NCBI GenBank assembly: GCA_934503275.1
Contig: CAKSVD010000013.1
Coordinates: forward strand, 1 to 64,000
Source: an uncultured Faecalibacterium sp.
Lineage (GTDB): Bacteria; Bacillota; Clostridia; Oscillospirales; Ruminococcaceae
Length of the DNA stretch: 64,000 nucleotides
Direction: 5' to 3'
Under the pieces are notes generated by a model that worked only from the letters and a program-made list of their open reading frames with translations, was not told where the DNA came from and did no database searches. Shown piece after piece: positions 27,859-37,800 of the stretch. How positions within the stretch are numbered: the first letter of the stretch is position 1; every line of letters starts with the position of its first letter. Both the position numbers and the translations under genes were made by a program.

Positions 27859-29175
27859 TTACACGGTAGCGCCGACCTGAGGGGCGCCACCGGCAAGCTG
27901 CTCTGCCGTAAGCGGCTGGGTTTCCACAGGGGCGTTCAGCCGCTCCTTGGCCACAGCCAGCATCAGCTTGATGCGGTTTTCCTGATTGACCCGGGTGGCG
28001 CTGGGGTCGTAGTCGATGGGGGTGATGTTGGCGCTGGGGTATAGCGCACGGATCTTGTTCACCATGCCCTTGCCCACGATATGGTTGGGCAGACAGCCAA
28101 AGGGCTGCGCACACACGATGTTGCCGTAGCCGCCCTGTACCAGTTCGATCATTTCAGCGGTCAGCAGCCAGCCTTCGCCCATTTTTGCGCCCAGCGAGAT
28201 GACCCCCTTGGGCTTTTCCACCAGTTCCTTGAAGGGGCCCGGCGCGTAGAACCCGGCATCCGTCTCTGCCTTGAGCATGACGCGTTCCACGCTGTCCAGC
28301 CAGTTGAGGAACTGATCGGTGCCCACCTTTACGGCCAGCTTGCCGCCGTAAAGCACATGATCCTCGCCCATGTTGAAGGCGCAGTACTGCACAAAGCCCA
28401 TCAGACCGGGGAAGTTCACCTCGCAGTCCTGACTTTCCAAAAACTTCTGCAGGTCGTTATTGCCCAGCGGACTGTATTTGACGTAGATCTCGCCCACAAC
28501 GCCCACCTTGACCTTGGGCACCCGGGTGACCGGGATGGTGGCAAAGTCCTTTGCAATAAGCGGGAAGGTGTGCTTCATTTCCCGGGAAGTAAAGCCCTTT
28601 CCGGCCAGCAAGGCACGGCCCAGACGGGCGATCCAGCGATCCACCATGCGGTCGGCGGCGCCCTTTTCATTCTCGTAGGGAGCCACCTGATTGCGCAGCG
28701 CACACAGCATATCGCCATAGAAGATGCAGGCGATGCACTTGCGTGCCAGCGGGAGGGTCATCTGGAAGCCGCTGTCCTTTTCCAGACCGGAAAAGTTCAG
28801 GCTTGCCACCGGGATCTGCGGGTAACCGGCCTTGACCAGCGCCTTGCGCAGCAGATGGATGTAATTGGAGGCGCGGCAGCCGCCGCCGGTCTGGGTGATC
28901 AGCAGGGCGGTGTGCTCCAGATCGTACTTGCCGCTGTTCAGCGCATCCAGAAACTGGCCGATGACCAGCAGCGCCGGGTAGCAGGTATCGTTATGCACAT
29001 ACTTCAGCCCCAGCTGTGCCACGGCACTACCGCAGTTGCCCAACAGTTCACACTTGTAGCCCTCGCAGCGCAGTGCGTATTCCATAAGCCGGAACTGAGT
29101 AACGGCCATATTGGGGATAAGGATGGTGTGGGTCTTTTTCATCTCCGGGGTAAATTTAGGATAATTATATTCCAT
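27859..29175 (-). CDS. 2-hydroxyacyl-CoA dehydratase/activase C-terminal-like protein
   Basis: A 438-residue protein matching the C-terminal part of the giant acyl-CoA dehydratase activase-related proteins of Clostridia. It has several conserved cysteines (NDTCYPA near residue 62, TQTGGGCRASNYI near 95-107, ARKCIACIF near 143, VCAQPFGCLPNHI near 358), suggesting an HgdB-like Fe-S binding fold. The partner with the ATPase domains lies 37 bases upstream. In relatives I recall, both parts form one chain of about 1,400 residues, so this looks like a natural split. The substrate is unknown. GGAGG precedes the start. Confidence 0.8.
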   Translation of the reverse strand: MEYNYPKFTPEMKKTHTILIPNMAVTQFRLMEYALRCEGYKCELLGNCGSAVAQLGLKYVHNDTCYPALLVIGQFLDALNSGKYDLEHTALLITQTGGGCRASNYIHLLRKALVKAGYPQIPVASLNFSGLEKDSGFQMTLPLARKCIACIFYGDMLCALRNQVAPYENEKGAADRMVDRWIARLGRALLAGKGFTSREMKHTFPLIAKDFATIPVTRVPKVKVGVVGEIYVKYSPLGNNDLQKFLESQDCEVNFPGLMGFVQYCAFNMGEDHVLYGGKLAVKVGTDQFLNWLDSVERVMLKAETDAGFYAPGPFKELVEKPKGVISLGAKMGEGWLLTAEMIELVQGGYGNIVCAQPFGCLPNHIVGKGMVNKIRALYPSANITPIDYDPSATRVNQENRIKLMLAVAKERLNAPVETQPLTAEQLAGGAPQVGATV

Positions 29176-29212
29176 AGGTTCCTCCTATGTTGCTTTTTGC
29201 GCTATCGCGGTT

Positions 29213-32152
29213 TTATTCTGCCTTTTCTGCGGCAGCCTCGTCCCGCTCGTCCAGTGCGGCAAACAGGCTGCGCAGACGGATGTTCACGGCACCGAGGTTC
29301 GTGATCTCATCAATCTTCAGCTGGGTATACAGTTTATTGCCCTGCTGCAGGATCTCGCGGGTCTCGTCGGTGGTAATGGCATCCACGCCGCAGCCGAAGG
29401 ACACCAGCTGCACCAGATCCATATCCTTCTGGGTGGTGCAGTACTTGGCGGCGGCATACAGACGGCTGTGGTAGGTCCACTGGTTCAGCACGCTGGTGGG
29501 GAACTTCTGCACCCGGTTAGAGATGCTGTCCTCGGTGACCACCGCAGCCCCGTGGCGGGTGATCAGGTGGTCGATGCCGTGGTTGACCTCCGGGTCCACA
29601 TGGTAGGGGCGGCCAGCCAACACGATGATGCGCTTGCCCTGACGGCGCGCCTCGTCGATGATCTCGCTGCCCTTTACCCGGATCTTAGCCATGTGCGCCT
29701 CGTACTCCGCGTAAGCGGCATCGGCTGCTGCCTGCACCTCCCGCTCGGAGATGCCGCCAAAGTACTTGGGCAGCACCTCCTTTGCCATTTTGTGCACAAA
29801 GTCCTTGGGGCGGTGGATGCCCACATAATCATAGATGAACTTTTTGCCCTCCAGTTCCGGGCAGTTGCCTGCCAGAACCTCCGGGTAGTAGGCCACCACC
29901 GGGCAATTATAGTGGTTATCACCCAAGCCCTCGTCCACATTGTAGGTCAGGCAGGGGTAGAAGATGGCGTCCAGCTGCATCTGGCTCAGCGCCTTGATAT
30001 GGCCGTGGCTCAACTTTGCCGGGAAGCAGGCGGTATCGCTGGGGATGGTAGCCTGTCCGGCCAGATACAGCCCGCGGGTGGACACCGGGCTGGTGTGCAC
30101 CGCAAAGCCAAGGCTCGTCCAGAAGGCGTACCAGAAGGGCAGCAACTCGTAGAAGCCCAGACACAGTGGGATACCGATGGAGCCGCGCTTGCCGGGCACA
30201 GGCTTGTAGCTTGCCAGCAGCTGCTGCTTGTAGGCGTACAGGTTCAGGCTGTTATCCTCGCTCTTGCCAGTAACAGGCTTGTCGCAGCGGTTGCCGGAGA
30301 CGAACTTGCGGCCATCGGCAAAGGTGTTGACGGTCAGCTGGCAATGGTTGCCGCAGCCGCCGCACTTGACGCTGACCACCTGCTGTGCAAACTTTTCCAG
30401 TTCCTGCTCGTTCATCATGGCAGAGGTAGTCTGGTTGTTTTTGTGGCTCTGACGCAGGCCGTACAAGGCAGCGCCGTAAGCGCCCATCAGACCGGCAATG
30501 TCCGGCCGGATGACCTCCACGCCCATCTCCTTTTCAAAGGCACGGAGCACGGCTTCATTATAGAAGGTACCGCCCTGCACCACGATCTTGCGCCCCAGTT
30601 CTTCCGGGCTGGAGGCGCGGATCACCTTGTACAGTGCATTCTTGACCACGCTGATGGACAGGCCTGCGGAGATATTCTCGATGCTGGCACCGTCCTTCTG
30701 TGCCTGCTTGACCGAGCTGTTCATGAACACGGTGCAGCGGCTGCCCAAGTCCACCGGGCGGTCTGCGAACAGCCCCAGCGCGGCGAACTCCTTGACGTCG
30801 TAGCCCAGCGCCTGCGCAAAGGTCTGTAAAAAGCTGCCGCAGCCGGAGGAGCAGGCCTCGTTCAGGAAGATGTTGCTGATGGCGCCATCCTCGATCTTGA
30901 AGCACTTCATGTCCTGCCCGCCGATATCAATGATGAAGTCCACGTCCGGCATAAAGTACTTGGCAGCGGTAAAATGCGCCACCGTTTCCACCAGACCGTA
31001 ATCGCAGCGGAAGGCATTCTTTACCAGTTCCTCGCCGTAGCCGGTGGTGGTAACGCTGGCCACCTGCAGTCCCGGGTGCTCCTTATAGATCTTGAGCAGC
31101 TGCTCCCGGATGAGGGGCAGCGGGTTGCCGAGGTTGGGCTGATAGTTGGTGTACAGGATCTGGCTCTTTTCGTCCACCACCACCAGCTTGACAGTGGTAG
31201 AACCGGAGTCGATGCCGATATGCACCGGCCCGCAGTGGACGCCAAAGGCCACGCGGGGCACGCTGTGGGACATATGCCGTGCATGGAAAGCCTCGTACTC
31301 CTCCTTGCTGGCGAACAGCGGCGGCTCGCTGGCATAGGTCGCGGTAGCGGCGTACTTGTCCAGCGCAGCGGCCACCTCAGTGAGCACAAATTCCTTATCG
31401 GCGTACAGGGCAGCGCCCAGCGCCACATATAGCAGGCTGTTTTCCGGGCAGGTGCCGGTCACATTCAGCGCCGCATCAAAGCTTTTGCGCAGCACGGTGC
31501 TGAAGGTGAGCGGGCCGCCCAGATAAAGGATATTGCCCTTGATGGGGCGTCCCTGTGCCAGACCGGCGATGGTCTGGTTGACCACGGCCTTATAGATGCT
31601 GGCGGCGATATCCTCGGTGCGGGCACCCTGATTGATTAGGGGCTGCACATCGCTTTTGGCAAACACGCCGCAGCGGGAAGCGATGGTATAGGTGCGCTGC
31701 GCCTGCTCGGCAGCCTTGTTCATTTCCTCGGCGCTCATCTTCAGCAGGGTGGCCATCTGGTCGATGAAGGCACCGGTGCCGCCGGCACAGCTGCCGTTCA
31801 TGCGCACCTCGGTACCGTTGGTCAGAAACAGGATCTTGGCATCCTCGCCGCCCAGTTCAATGACGCAGTCGGTCTTTGGCATAAAGCGCTTGACCGCCAC
31901 GCGGGTGGAGAACACCTCCTGCACAAAGGGCACACCGCAGCTATCCGCTAAGCCCATGCCGGCAGAACCGGAGATACTGAGCAGCGCCTTGCTGCCATGC
32001 AGCTGCTCGGCATCAATGCGCCGCAGCAGTTCCTGCGCCTTTTCCAGAATATGACTATAGTGTCGTTCGTATGTAGAATATAGCAGTTCATCATGCTCGC
32101 CCAGCACCACGCACTTGATGGTGGTACTGCCGATGTCAAGACCTACTCTCAC
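29213..32152 (-). CDS. acyl-CoA dehydratase activase, tandem BadF/HgdC ATPase domains
   Basis: A 979-residue protein with two copies of the ASKHA ATPase domain of 2-hydroxyacyl-CoA dehydratase activators. Copy one begins VGLDIGSTTIK and has its cluster cysteine in NGSCAGGTGAFID; copy two begins IGIDSGSTTVK and carries NEACSSGCGSFLQ. Each would bind ATP and share a [4Fe-4S] cluster. The last 430 residues are DUF2229-like with many cysteines (CGGCGNHC near 650). Such proteins push electrons at very low potential into a dehydratase. The start is GTG with TAGGAGGG nine bases upstream; the longer frame is rejected. Confidence 0.87.
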   Translation of the reverse strand: MRVGLDIGSTTIKCVVLGEHDELLYSTYERHYSHILEKAQELLRRIDAEQLHGSKALLSISGSAGMGLADSCGVPFVQEVFSTRVAVKRFMPKTDCVIELGGEDAKILFLTNGTEVRMNGSCAGGTGAFIDQMATLLKMSAEEMNKAAEQAQRTYTIASRCGVFAKSDVQPLINQGARTEDIAASIYKAVVNQTIAGLAQGRPIKGNILYLGGPLTFSTVLRKSFDAALNVTGTCPENSLLYVALGAALYADKEFVLTEVAAALDKYAATATYASEPPLFASKEEYEAFHARHMSHSVPRVAFGVHCGPVHIGIDSGSTTVKLVVVDEKSQILYTNYQPNLGNPLPLIREQLLKIYKEHPGLQVASVTTTGYGEELVKNAFRCDYGLVETVAHFTAAKYFMPDVDFIIDIGGQDMKCFKIEDGAISNIFLNEACSSGCGSFLQTFAQALGYDVKEFAALGLFADRPVDLGSRCTVFMNSSVKQAQKDGASIENISAGLSISVVKNALYKVIRASSPEELGRKIVVQGGTFYNEAVLRAFEKEMGVEVIRPDIAGLMGAYGAALYGLRQSHKNNQTTSAMMNEQELEKFAQQVVSVKCGGCGNHCQLTVNTFADGRKFVSGNRCDKPVTGKSEDNSLNLYAYKQQLLASYKPVPGKRGSIGIPLCLGFYELLPFWYAFWTSLGFAVHTSPVSTRGLYLAGQATIPSDTACFPAKLSHGHIKALSQMQLDAIFYPCLTYNVDEGLGDNHYNCPVVAYYPEVLAGNCPELEGKKFIYDYVGIHRPKDFVHKMAKEVLPKYFGGISEREVQAAADAAYAEYEAHMAKIRVKGSEIIDEARRQGKRIIVLAGRPYHVDPEVNHGIDHLITRHGAAVVTEDSISNRVQKFPTSVLNQWTYHSRLYAAAKYCTTQKDMDLVQLVSFGCGVDAITTDETREILQQGNKLYTQLKIDEITNLGAVNIRLRSLFAALDERDEAAAEKAE

Positions 32153-32368
32153 CTTGTTTTCCCTCCTAAGGACAAATAACCGGAGCATACCGCCCCGGCT
32201 GCCATGGCAAACAGCCGTTTGCAGCAAAGATGTGCAACGGCAGCTTTCTCTTTTCAGCAACCCGCATTGCGCAGCTACGCATTTTTTAAGCAGCAAGCGC
32301 AGCAAAAAATGCAGCAACTGCGTTTTTGCATACATTATTATTATAATCCAATTGCGGGCGGCATTCAA
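32153..32368 (-). promoter_or_regulatory. promoter and 180-base leader of the activase operon
   Basis: On the minus strand TTGAAT (32363-32368), 17 bases, perfect TATAAT (32340-32345). The leader down to the GTG start contains an imperfect hairpin at about 32213-32245 and several GC-rich TGC/GCA repeats. No gene is seen between 32153 and 32500 apart from the terminator noted next. Confidence 0.72.
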
Positions 32369-32451
32369 TCCGTGTTGTTTATTTTACACGAAAAAAATAG
32401 TATTTTTTGCTCAAAAGGCTGAATTTTTTGTGAACAAGTGTCGTTTTTTGC

Positions 32452-32491
32452 CGCAAAAAAGCTGCTGCACAAAGCACTGTGCAGCAGCTTT
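32452..32491 (-). terminator. terminator behind the kinase-like gene
   Basis: Stem AAAGCTGCTGCAC (32458-32470) with GTGCAGCAGCTTT (32479-32491), followed on the minus strand by a T run. Confidence 0.82.
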
Positions 32492-32500
32492 TCCGCCTTA

Positions 32501-33340
32501 TTAAAGATCCTCTTCCGGGTCGCCGCGCTCCGGCATGATGCGCATCTCCCGCACCAGCATGGCGCGCAGATGATACCGGCGCCGCTCCCGCTCGATCTCC
32601 GTGTCGGTGTGCAGTTCCACCGTGCCGTTGGGGTGGCTTTCGCCCGCATACAACGGAATGCTTACCACCGCCTGTGTGCCCTTTTCAGGCGCAGGCTCCA
32701 GCTGCAGGCTCCAGCCCATCCGGCGGCAGCACTCCTGACAGAGCAGCAGCCCCAGCTGTGCCCCGCCCAGAAAGCTGCGGTGATTTTCCAGCGCCGCCTG
32801 CACATCCTCGCCGGGCAGGCCGCAGCCATCATCGGTGACCGTCAGCTGCCAGCCTGTCTGGGTGCTGTGCAGTGCAATGCTGACGCTGCCGCCCTCCCGG
32901 CTGGCGTGCAGCGCATTGGAAAGCAGATGCAGACACAGCAGTTCTGCATCTCTATAGTCTGCCATTACACAGCAAACAGTGCTCCCGCCGTAGTCCAGCC
33001 GGATATCCACCCCAAGCTGCGCCCGGATCATATCGGCCTGTGTCTCCACCTGCCGCAAAAGTTCGCACAGGTCAATGAGGTATAGCTGCGGCTTTGTGTC
33101 CTCGCGCAGAAACTCCAGCAGGGTGATAGCCTCGTTGAGGGTGCGCTCCAACTGCACGGCAGCGGTGTTGATATCTGCCACCGCCTGCCGGGTAGGCTCG
33201 TCTGCACCAGTGCGGCCAAAATGCTGCTCCAGATATTCACAGTTGTGCCCGATCAACGCCAGCGAGCGGAAGCAAATTTCCTCGATCCGCTTCTGCTGTT
33301 CTGCCGTGATCAACCGCCTTTCTGTCCTTTGCTGCTCCAT
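32501..33340 (-). CDS. soluble histidine kinase-like ATP-binding protein
   Basis: A 279-residue protein with no membrane segment or sensor domain. Residues 15-110 are helical and could be a dimerisation domain; a candidate histidine stands in LALIGHNCEYL near residue 32, but the normal H-box surroundings are absent. Residues 120-235 are a HATPase domain with N box LLSNALHAS, G1 DDGCGLPG and a late GLLLC segment. It lies 67 bases behind the Spo0A-like gene in the same direction, so the two may form an unusual phosphorelay remnant or a binding pair. Kinase activity is unproven. Confidence 0.68.
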   Translation of the reverse strand: MEQQRTERRLITAEQQKRIEEICFRSLALIGHNCEYLEQHFGRTGADEPTRQAVADINTAAVQLERTLNEAITLLEFLREDTKPQLYLIDLCELLRQVETQADMIRAQLGVDIRLDYGGSTVCCVMADYRDAELLCLHLLSNALHASREGGSVSIALHSTQTGWQLTVTDDGCGLPGEDVQAALENHRSFLGGAQLGLLLCQECCRRMGWSLQLEPAPEKGTQAVVSIPLYAGESHPNGTVELHTDTEIERERRRYHLRAMLVREMRIMPERGDPEEDL

Positions 33341-33407
33341 TGCTCTGCCTCCCCGGCGATGCTATTTTCTCAGAAGAACACCGGCAGTGTTCCAGATGCC
33401 GCAGCCC

Positions 33408-34157
33408 TTACGGACGGGTGAGCGGCACAGTTTTTGGGGTTTTCCGCTGCACAACATCCCGGACCGCATAGATCAGCTTGCCAGTGGTGGGCTTGCCGCT
33501 GCCCAGCCTTGTGTCGGCTTTAAACGCCAGCCATGCAGGGCTCTGCTTTTCCTCCAGCTGATCCACCATCCGGCGAATGCCGCTTTCCACGGCAGTGACC
33601 GATGTTTCGAACTGCTCGCTCACCGCCTGCAAGATTTCCTTGCGGATCGCCAGCTTCTGGCTGGTGCTACATACGATACCGACCGCGCAGGAAAGATACC
33701 CGGCGTTGACATCCCCCTGCGGGATGCCCCACGCTGTGTACAGTCGGCTGCACTGCTGCTCCAACTGCCGGTTCCGCTGCCCGGGCATCCGGTAAAGCTG
33801 CCACAGCAGCTTTTTCAGTTCGGTGCCCTCTACGCAGTAGCAACCGTCGCGGATCTTTTGCAGCGCCGTGCCGCTGCTGCGGCCATGGCTCTGTACCAAC
33901 AGCAGCGGCCGCTCCTTCAGCTGGTACAGCTGCCGGGCAAATTGCGCTGCGGACATATCCACCAGCTCACTGCAAAGCACCACGGCATCGTAATGTACAC
34001 CCTGCCGCAGCTGCGCCAGCAGCTTTTCGCCGCTGCAAAAGCAGATGCAGGCAATGTCAGTTCCCTGCTCCTGCAAATAACGCTTCTGGACACGCAGTTC
34101 CTTCAGGTCATAGCTTGCAAGGGCGACTTGCAGTTGGGCTGTTCGCTCACTGTTCAC
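33408..34157 (-). CDS. degenerate Spo0A-like response regulator
   Basis: A 249-residue protein that aligns by eye with Spo0A over its length. The C-terminal effector domain is clear: GIPQGDVNAGYLSCAV near residues 144-159 matches the GVP...GYLYLREAI start, EQFETSVTAVESGIRR near 181-196 matches the Spo0A recognition-helix region, and GKPTTGKLIYAV near 221-232 matches AKPTNSEFIAMV. The N-terminal receiver has lost its chemistry: the phosphoacceptor position is Cys62 (DAVVLC in place of DVLVLD), and the conserved Lys is replaced (CVEGTE for ILKPFD). It should therefore act without normal aspartate phosphorylation. It overlaps the upstream 101-residue gene by 11 bases. Confidence 0.78.
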   Translation of the reverse strand: MNSERTAQLQVALASYDLKELRVQKRYLQEQGTDIACICFCSGEKLLAQLRQGVHYDAVVLCSELVDMSAAQFARQLYQLKERPLLLVQSHGRSSGTALQKIRDGCYCVEGTELKKLLWQLYRMPGQRNRQLEQQCSRLYTAWGIPQGDVNAGYLSCAVGIVCSTSQKLAIRKEILQAVSEQFETSVTAVESGIRRMVDQLEEKQSPAWLAFKADTRLGSGKPTTGKLIYAVRDVVQRKTPKTVPLTRP

Positions 34158-34452
34158 GCCACGCGCCGCCTTTCCCGCCTACCGGCTCGGCGCTTGTCAA
34201 CTCTGTGATCGCATCCTGCCAGATCTCCGGCTGAACTCCATTTTCACACAGGTACCGCAGGATCCGATAACAGAACTCCGGCGCCGCCGCAACATATTGG
34301 CTGACCATCCGCTGTTGGCTGCCGATCCGATACAGGGTCAGCCGGCAGCCCTGTGTGCCCTCTACCTCCATGGCATACACCAGTATATACGCCTGCTGCA
34401 AACCATCAATAGCCGAATATTGCCGGATCATAGGTGAAAATGTGCGTTCCAT
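34147..34452 (-). CDS. small protein upstream of the Spo0A-like gene
   Basis: A 101-residue protein not recognised with confidence. It has alternating hydrophobic strands (AYILVYAMEVEGTQGCRLTLYRIG near residues 21-44, split here between two strands) and a helical CYRILRYLCENGVQPE stretch near 61-76. There is no signal peptide or membrane helix. A strong ribosome binding site (AAGGAGG) and a promoter upstream make it the first gene of a three-gene operon with the Spo0A-like and kinase-like genes, so it may regulate them. Confidence 0.7.
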   Translation of the reverse strand: MERTFSPMIRQYSAIDGLQQAYILVYAMEVEGTQGCRLTLYRIGSQQRMVSQYVAAAPEFCYRILRYLCENGVQPEIWQDAITELTSAEPVGGKGGAWREQ

Positions 34453-34848
34453 TTCAGTTCCTCCTTACTACAAGGGCCATACTTTTTTCAGCCTTGTTTA
34501 TTCTGCTATTGTATAAAGTAGGAGAAACCGTTACAATCCTAAAGAAGTGTTGCTCCGACAGCGTTTCAGGTAATCTACCGCCGTTTTTTCGTTGCCTTTT
34601 TCTCCGGCACAGCCTGTCTGTCAGTTTTAGAATATCACGTTTGGCCTGTAAATTCAACCGGTATCTTTTCCCTTCTTCTTTTTTATCATGTGTTTGCAGG
34701 CAGATGTGATCTTTATCCTTTCGATACGCTCCCGTCATGATTTATTCACAAGATTTTGCTACACTAAAGTTCATATTGTCCGTAATTTTCATCTATTTTC
34801 GAACCATAGGCTCGGCGCCCGGCGGCGCAGTTCCGGAAAGGCTCATCT
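34453..34848. other. gene-free stretch with divergent promoter region
   Basis: No convincing gene. On the minus strand TTGTAA, 17 bases and TACAAT (about 34505-34533) form a promoter for the Spo0A-like operon. On the plus strand this stretch precedes the large ABC gene; no clear plus-strand promoter could be chosen. Confidence 0.55.
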
Positions 34849-37800
34849 ATGCTCAAACTCAAACAGATCAACAAGGAATACAAAACCGGCGAACTGGTAC
34901 AGCACGCGCTGAATAATGTCAGTCTGAACCTGCGGGACAACGAGTTTGTGGCGATTCTTGGCCCCAGCGGCTCCGGCAAGACCACGTTGCTGAACATCAT
35001 CGGCGGTCTGGACCGCTACGACAGCGGCGACCTGATCATCAACGGCATCTCCACCAAGGAGTACACCGACCGGGACTGGGACTCCTACCGCAACCACACC
35101 GTAGGCTTTGTGTTCCAGAGCTACAACCTGATTCCCCATCAGACGGTGCTGGCCAACGTGGAACTGGCCCTGACCATCTCCGGCATCTCCGGGGCCCAGC
35201 GCAAACGCCGGGCCATCGAAGCCTTGGAAAAGGTGGGCCTGGGCAACCAGCTCCACAAGCACCCCAGCGAGATGTCCGGCGGCCAGATGCAGCGTGTGGC
35301 CATTGCCCGCGCACTGGTGAACAACCCTGATATCCTGCTGGCGGACGAGCCCACCGGTGCATTGGACAGCGAGACCAGTATTCAGGTGATGGAGCTGCTC
35401 AAGGAGGTGGCCCGGGACCGTCTGGTGGTCATGGTCACCCACAACCCGGAGCTGGCCCAGCAGTACGCCACCCGTATCGTCACCCTGAAGGACGGCGTCA
35501 TCTGCTCCGACACCCAGCCCTACCAGCCGGACACCACCCAAAAGCCTGCCCCGGTGCACAAGAACATGGGCCGCTCCTCCATGTCCCTGCTGACCTCCCT
35601 GGCCCTGAGCTTCAACAACCTGCGGACCAAAAAGGCCCGTACCCTGCTCACCGCCTTTGCCGGGTCCATCGGCATCATCGGCATTGCCCTGATCATCTCC
35701 CTGTCCACCGGCGTCAACAACTACATCCTGGACATGGAGCGTTCCACCTTGTCGGAATACCCTTTGCAGATCCTCAGCAGCGGCATGGACATCACCTCCC
35801 TGATGCCCTCCGACAGCGAGACCACTGCTGACCCCCAGGAGGGCATGGTGCCGGTGCGGCAGCTCATTACCCAGATGGTTTCCGGCATTGCCACCAACGA
35901 TATGCAGGCCCTGAAGCAGTTTTTGGAAAGCCCGGACTGCACCATTGTCAACAACACCACCGCCATTGAGTATTCCTACAATGTGGCCCCTCAGATCTAC
36001 CGCCAGGACCCGGACGGCAGCATCCGGCAGGTGAACCCGGACTCCTCCCTGTCGGCCCTGGGCATCAGCTCTGAGTCTTCCTCCAACAACCTGATGTCCT
36101 CCATGATGAACACCAGCGTGTTCACCCAGCTGCCCCGGGCCAGTGCGCTGTACGCCGCCCAGTACGATGTAAAGGCCGGCCACTGGCCGGAGGCCTACAA
36201 CGAGTGCGTGCTGGTGCTGGATGCCTCCGGCAGCGTCACCGACTACACCCTCTACGCCCTGGGCCTGCGAGACAATGCAGAGCTGGACAAGATGATACAG
36301 CAGTTTGCTCAGAACCAGAACATCACCCTGCCGGAGGACTTCAAGACCTACTCCTACCAGGATTTTCTGGGCAAACAGTTCAAGCTCATCCACAGCACTG
36401 ACCGCTATACCTACGACGACACCTATCATGTGTGGCTGGACAAATCCGACGATGCCGCCTACATGAAGGATCTGGTAGCCCAGGGCACCGACCTGACCAT
36501 CGTGGGCATCGTGCAGCCCAAGGCCGATTCCTCTGCTGCCATGCTGTCCTCCGGCATCGGCTACACCCAGGACCTTACGGACTATGTGATCCAGCAGGCC
36601 AAGGCCAGCCCCATGGTGCAGCAGCAGATGGCAGACCCCCAGACCAACGTGTTCACCGGGGAGGTCTTTGGCTCCGACAGCGGCACCCCCCTGGATATGG
36701 CCTCCCTGTTCTCCGTGGACACCGATGCCCTCCAGAACGCTTTTCAGCTGGACACCAGCGGTCTCCGCTTTGATCTGAGCGGAGCCTTTGACCTGAGCGG
36801 CGGCTCTCTGGACCTTTCCACCCTGCTGGACCCAGACAGCTTCACCCTGGACCTCAGCGGTCTGCCGGAGCTGGATGTGGACCTGAGCACCGTGTTTGCG
36901 GACCTGGACCTGACCCTTTCCCCCCAGGCCCTGCAGACCCTGATGCAAAAGCTGCTGAAGGGCTACAAGGACTATGTGGTGGGCAACGGCATCCTGCACC
37001 TGGACAAGATCGGGTTTGAATCCTACCTGCAAAGCCAGCAGTTCCGGCAGCTGCTGGCCAGCTCCCTCCAGGAGATTTTGGCCGACGCCGACCTGCAGCA
37101 GCAGTTCAGCTCTGCCCTGCAAAAGGCTCTGGGCACGGTGATGGAAGCCTACTCGGCCCAGATCTCCCAGGCCATGGAGGCCCAGCTGGGCACGGTTCTG
37201 GCCTCTGCCATGGAGCAGCTGGGCAGCCAGATGAGCCAGCAACTCCAGACCGCTCTGCAGTCCAACCTGGCCCAGCTGAGCAGCCAGATGGAAAATGCCC
37301 TGAAGATCGACGCCAGTGCCTTCCAGAACGCCATCCAGATGAATCTGTCCCAGGAGGATATGCTGGAACTGATGAAGACCTCCATGAAATCTGCCTTGGC
37401 CTCCTATGACGGCAACCTCCAGGCCCTGGGCTACGCCGACCTCAGCAAGCCCAGCACCATCTCCCTCTACCCCAAGGACTTTGAAAGCAAGGCCCTGGTG
37501 GTGCAGGAGCTGAACGCCTACAACGCCGCCCAGCAGGACCAGGGCCACCAGGACAAGGTGGTGTATTACACCGATGTGGTGGGCACCCTGATGACCTCCG
37601 TTACCAAGATCATCAACATGATCAGCAATATGCTGGTGGCCTTTGTGTCCATCTCCCTGGTGGTATCCTCTATCATGATCGGCGTCATCACCTATATCAG
37701 CGTGCTGGAACGCCGCAAGGAGATCGGCATCCTCCGGGCCATCGGTGCCTCCAAGCGGAACATCTCCGAGGTGTTCAACGCCGAGACCTTTATCATCGGC

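Noticed and set aside
34843..37548. Minus-strand open frame of 901 codons opposite the large ABC gene
   Set aside because: Caused by the uniform codon use of the real gene; low-complexity Gly/His/Gln product without a family.
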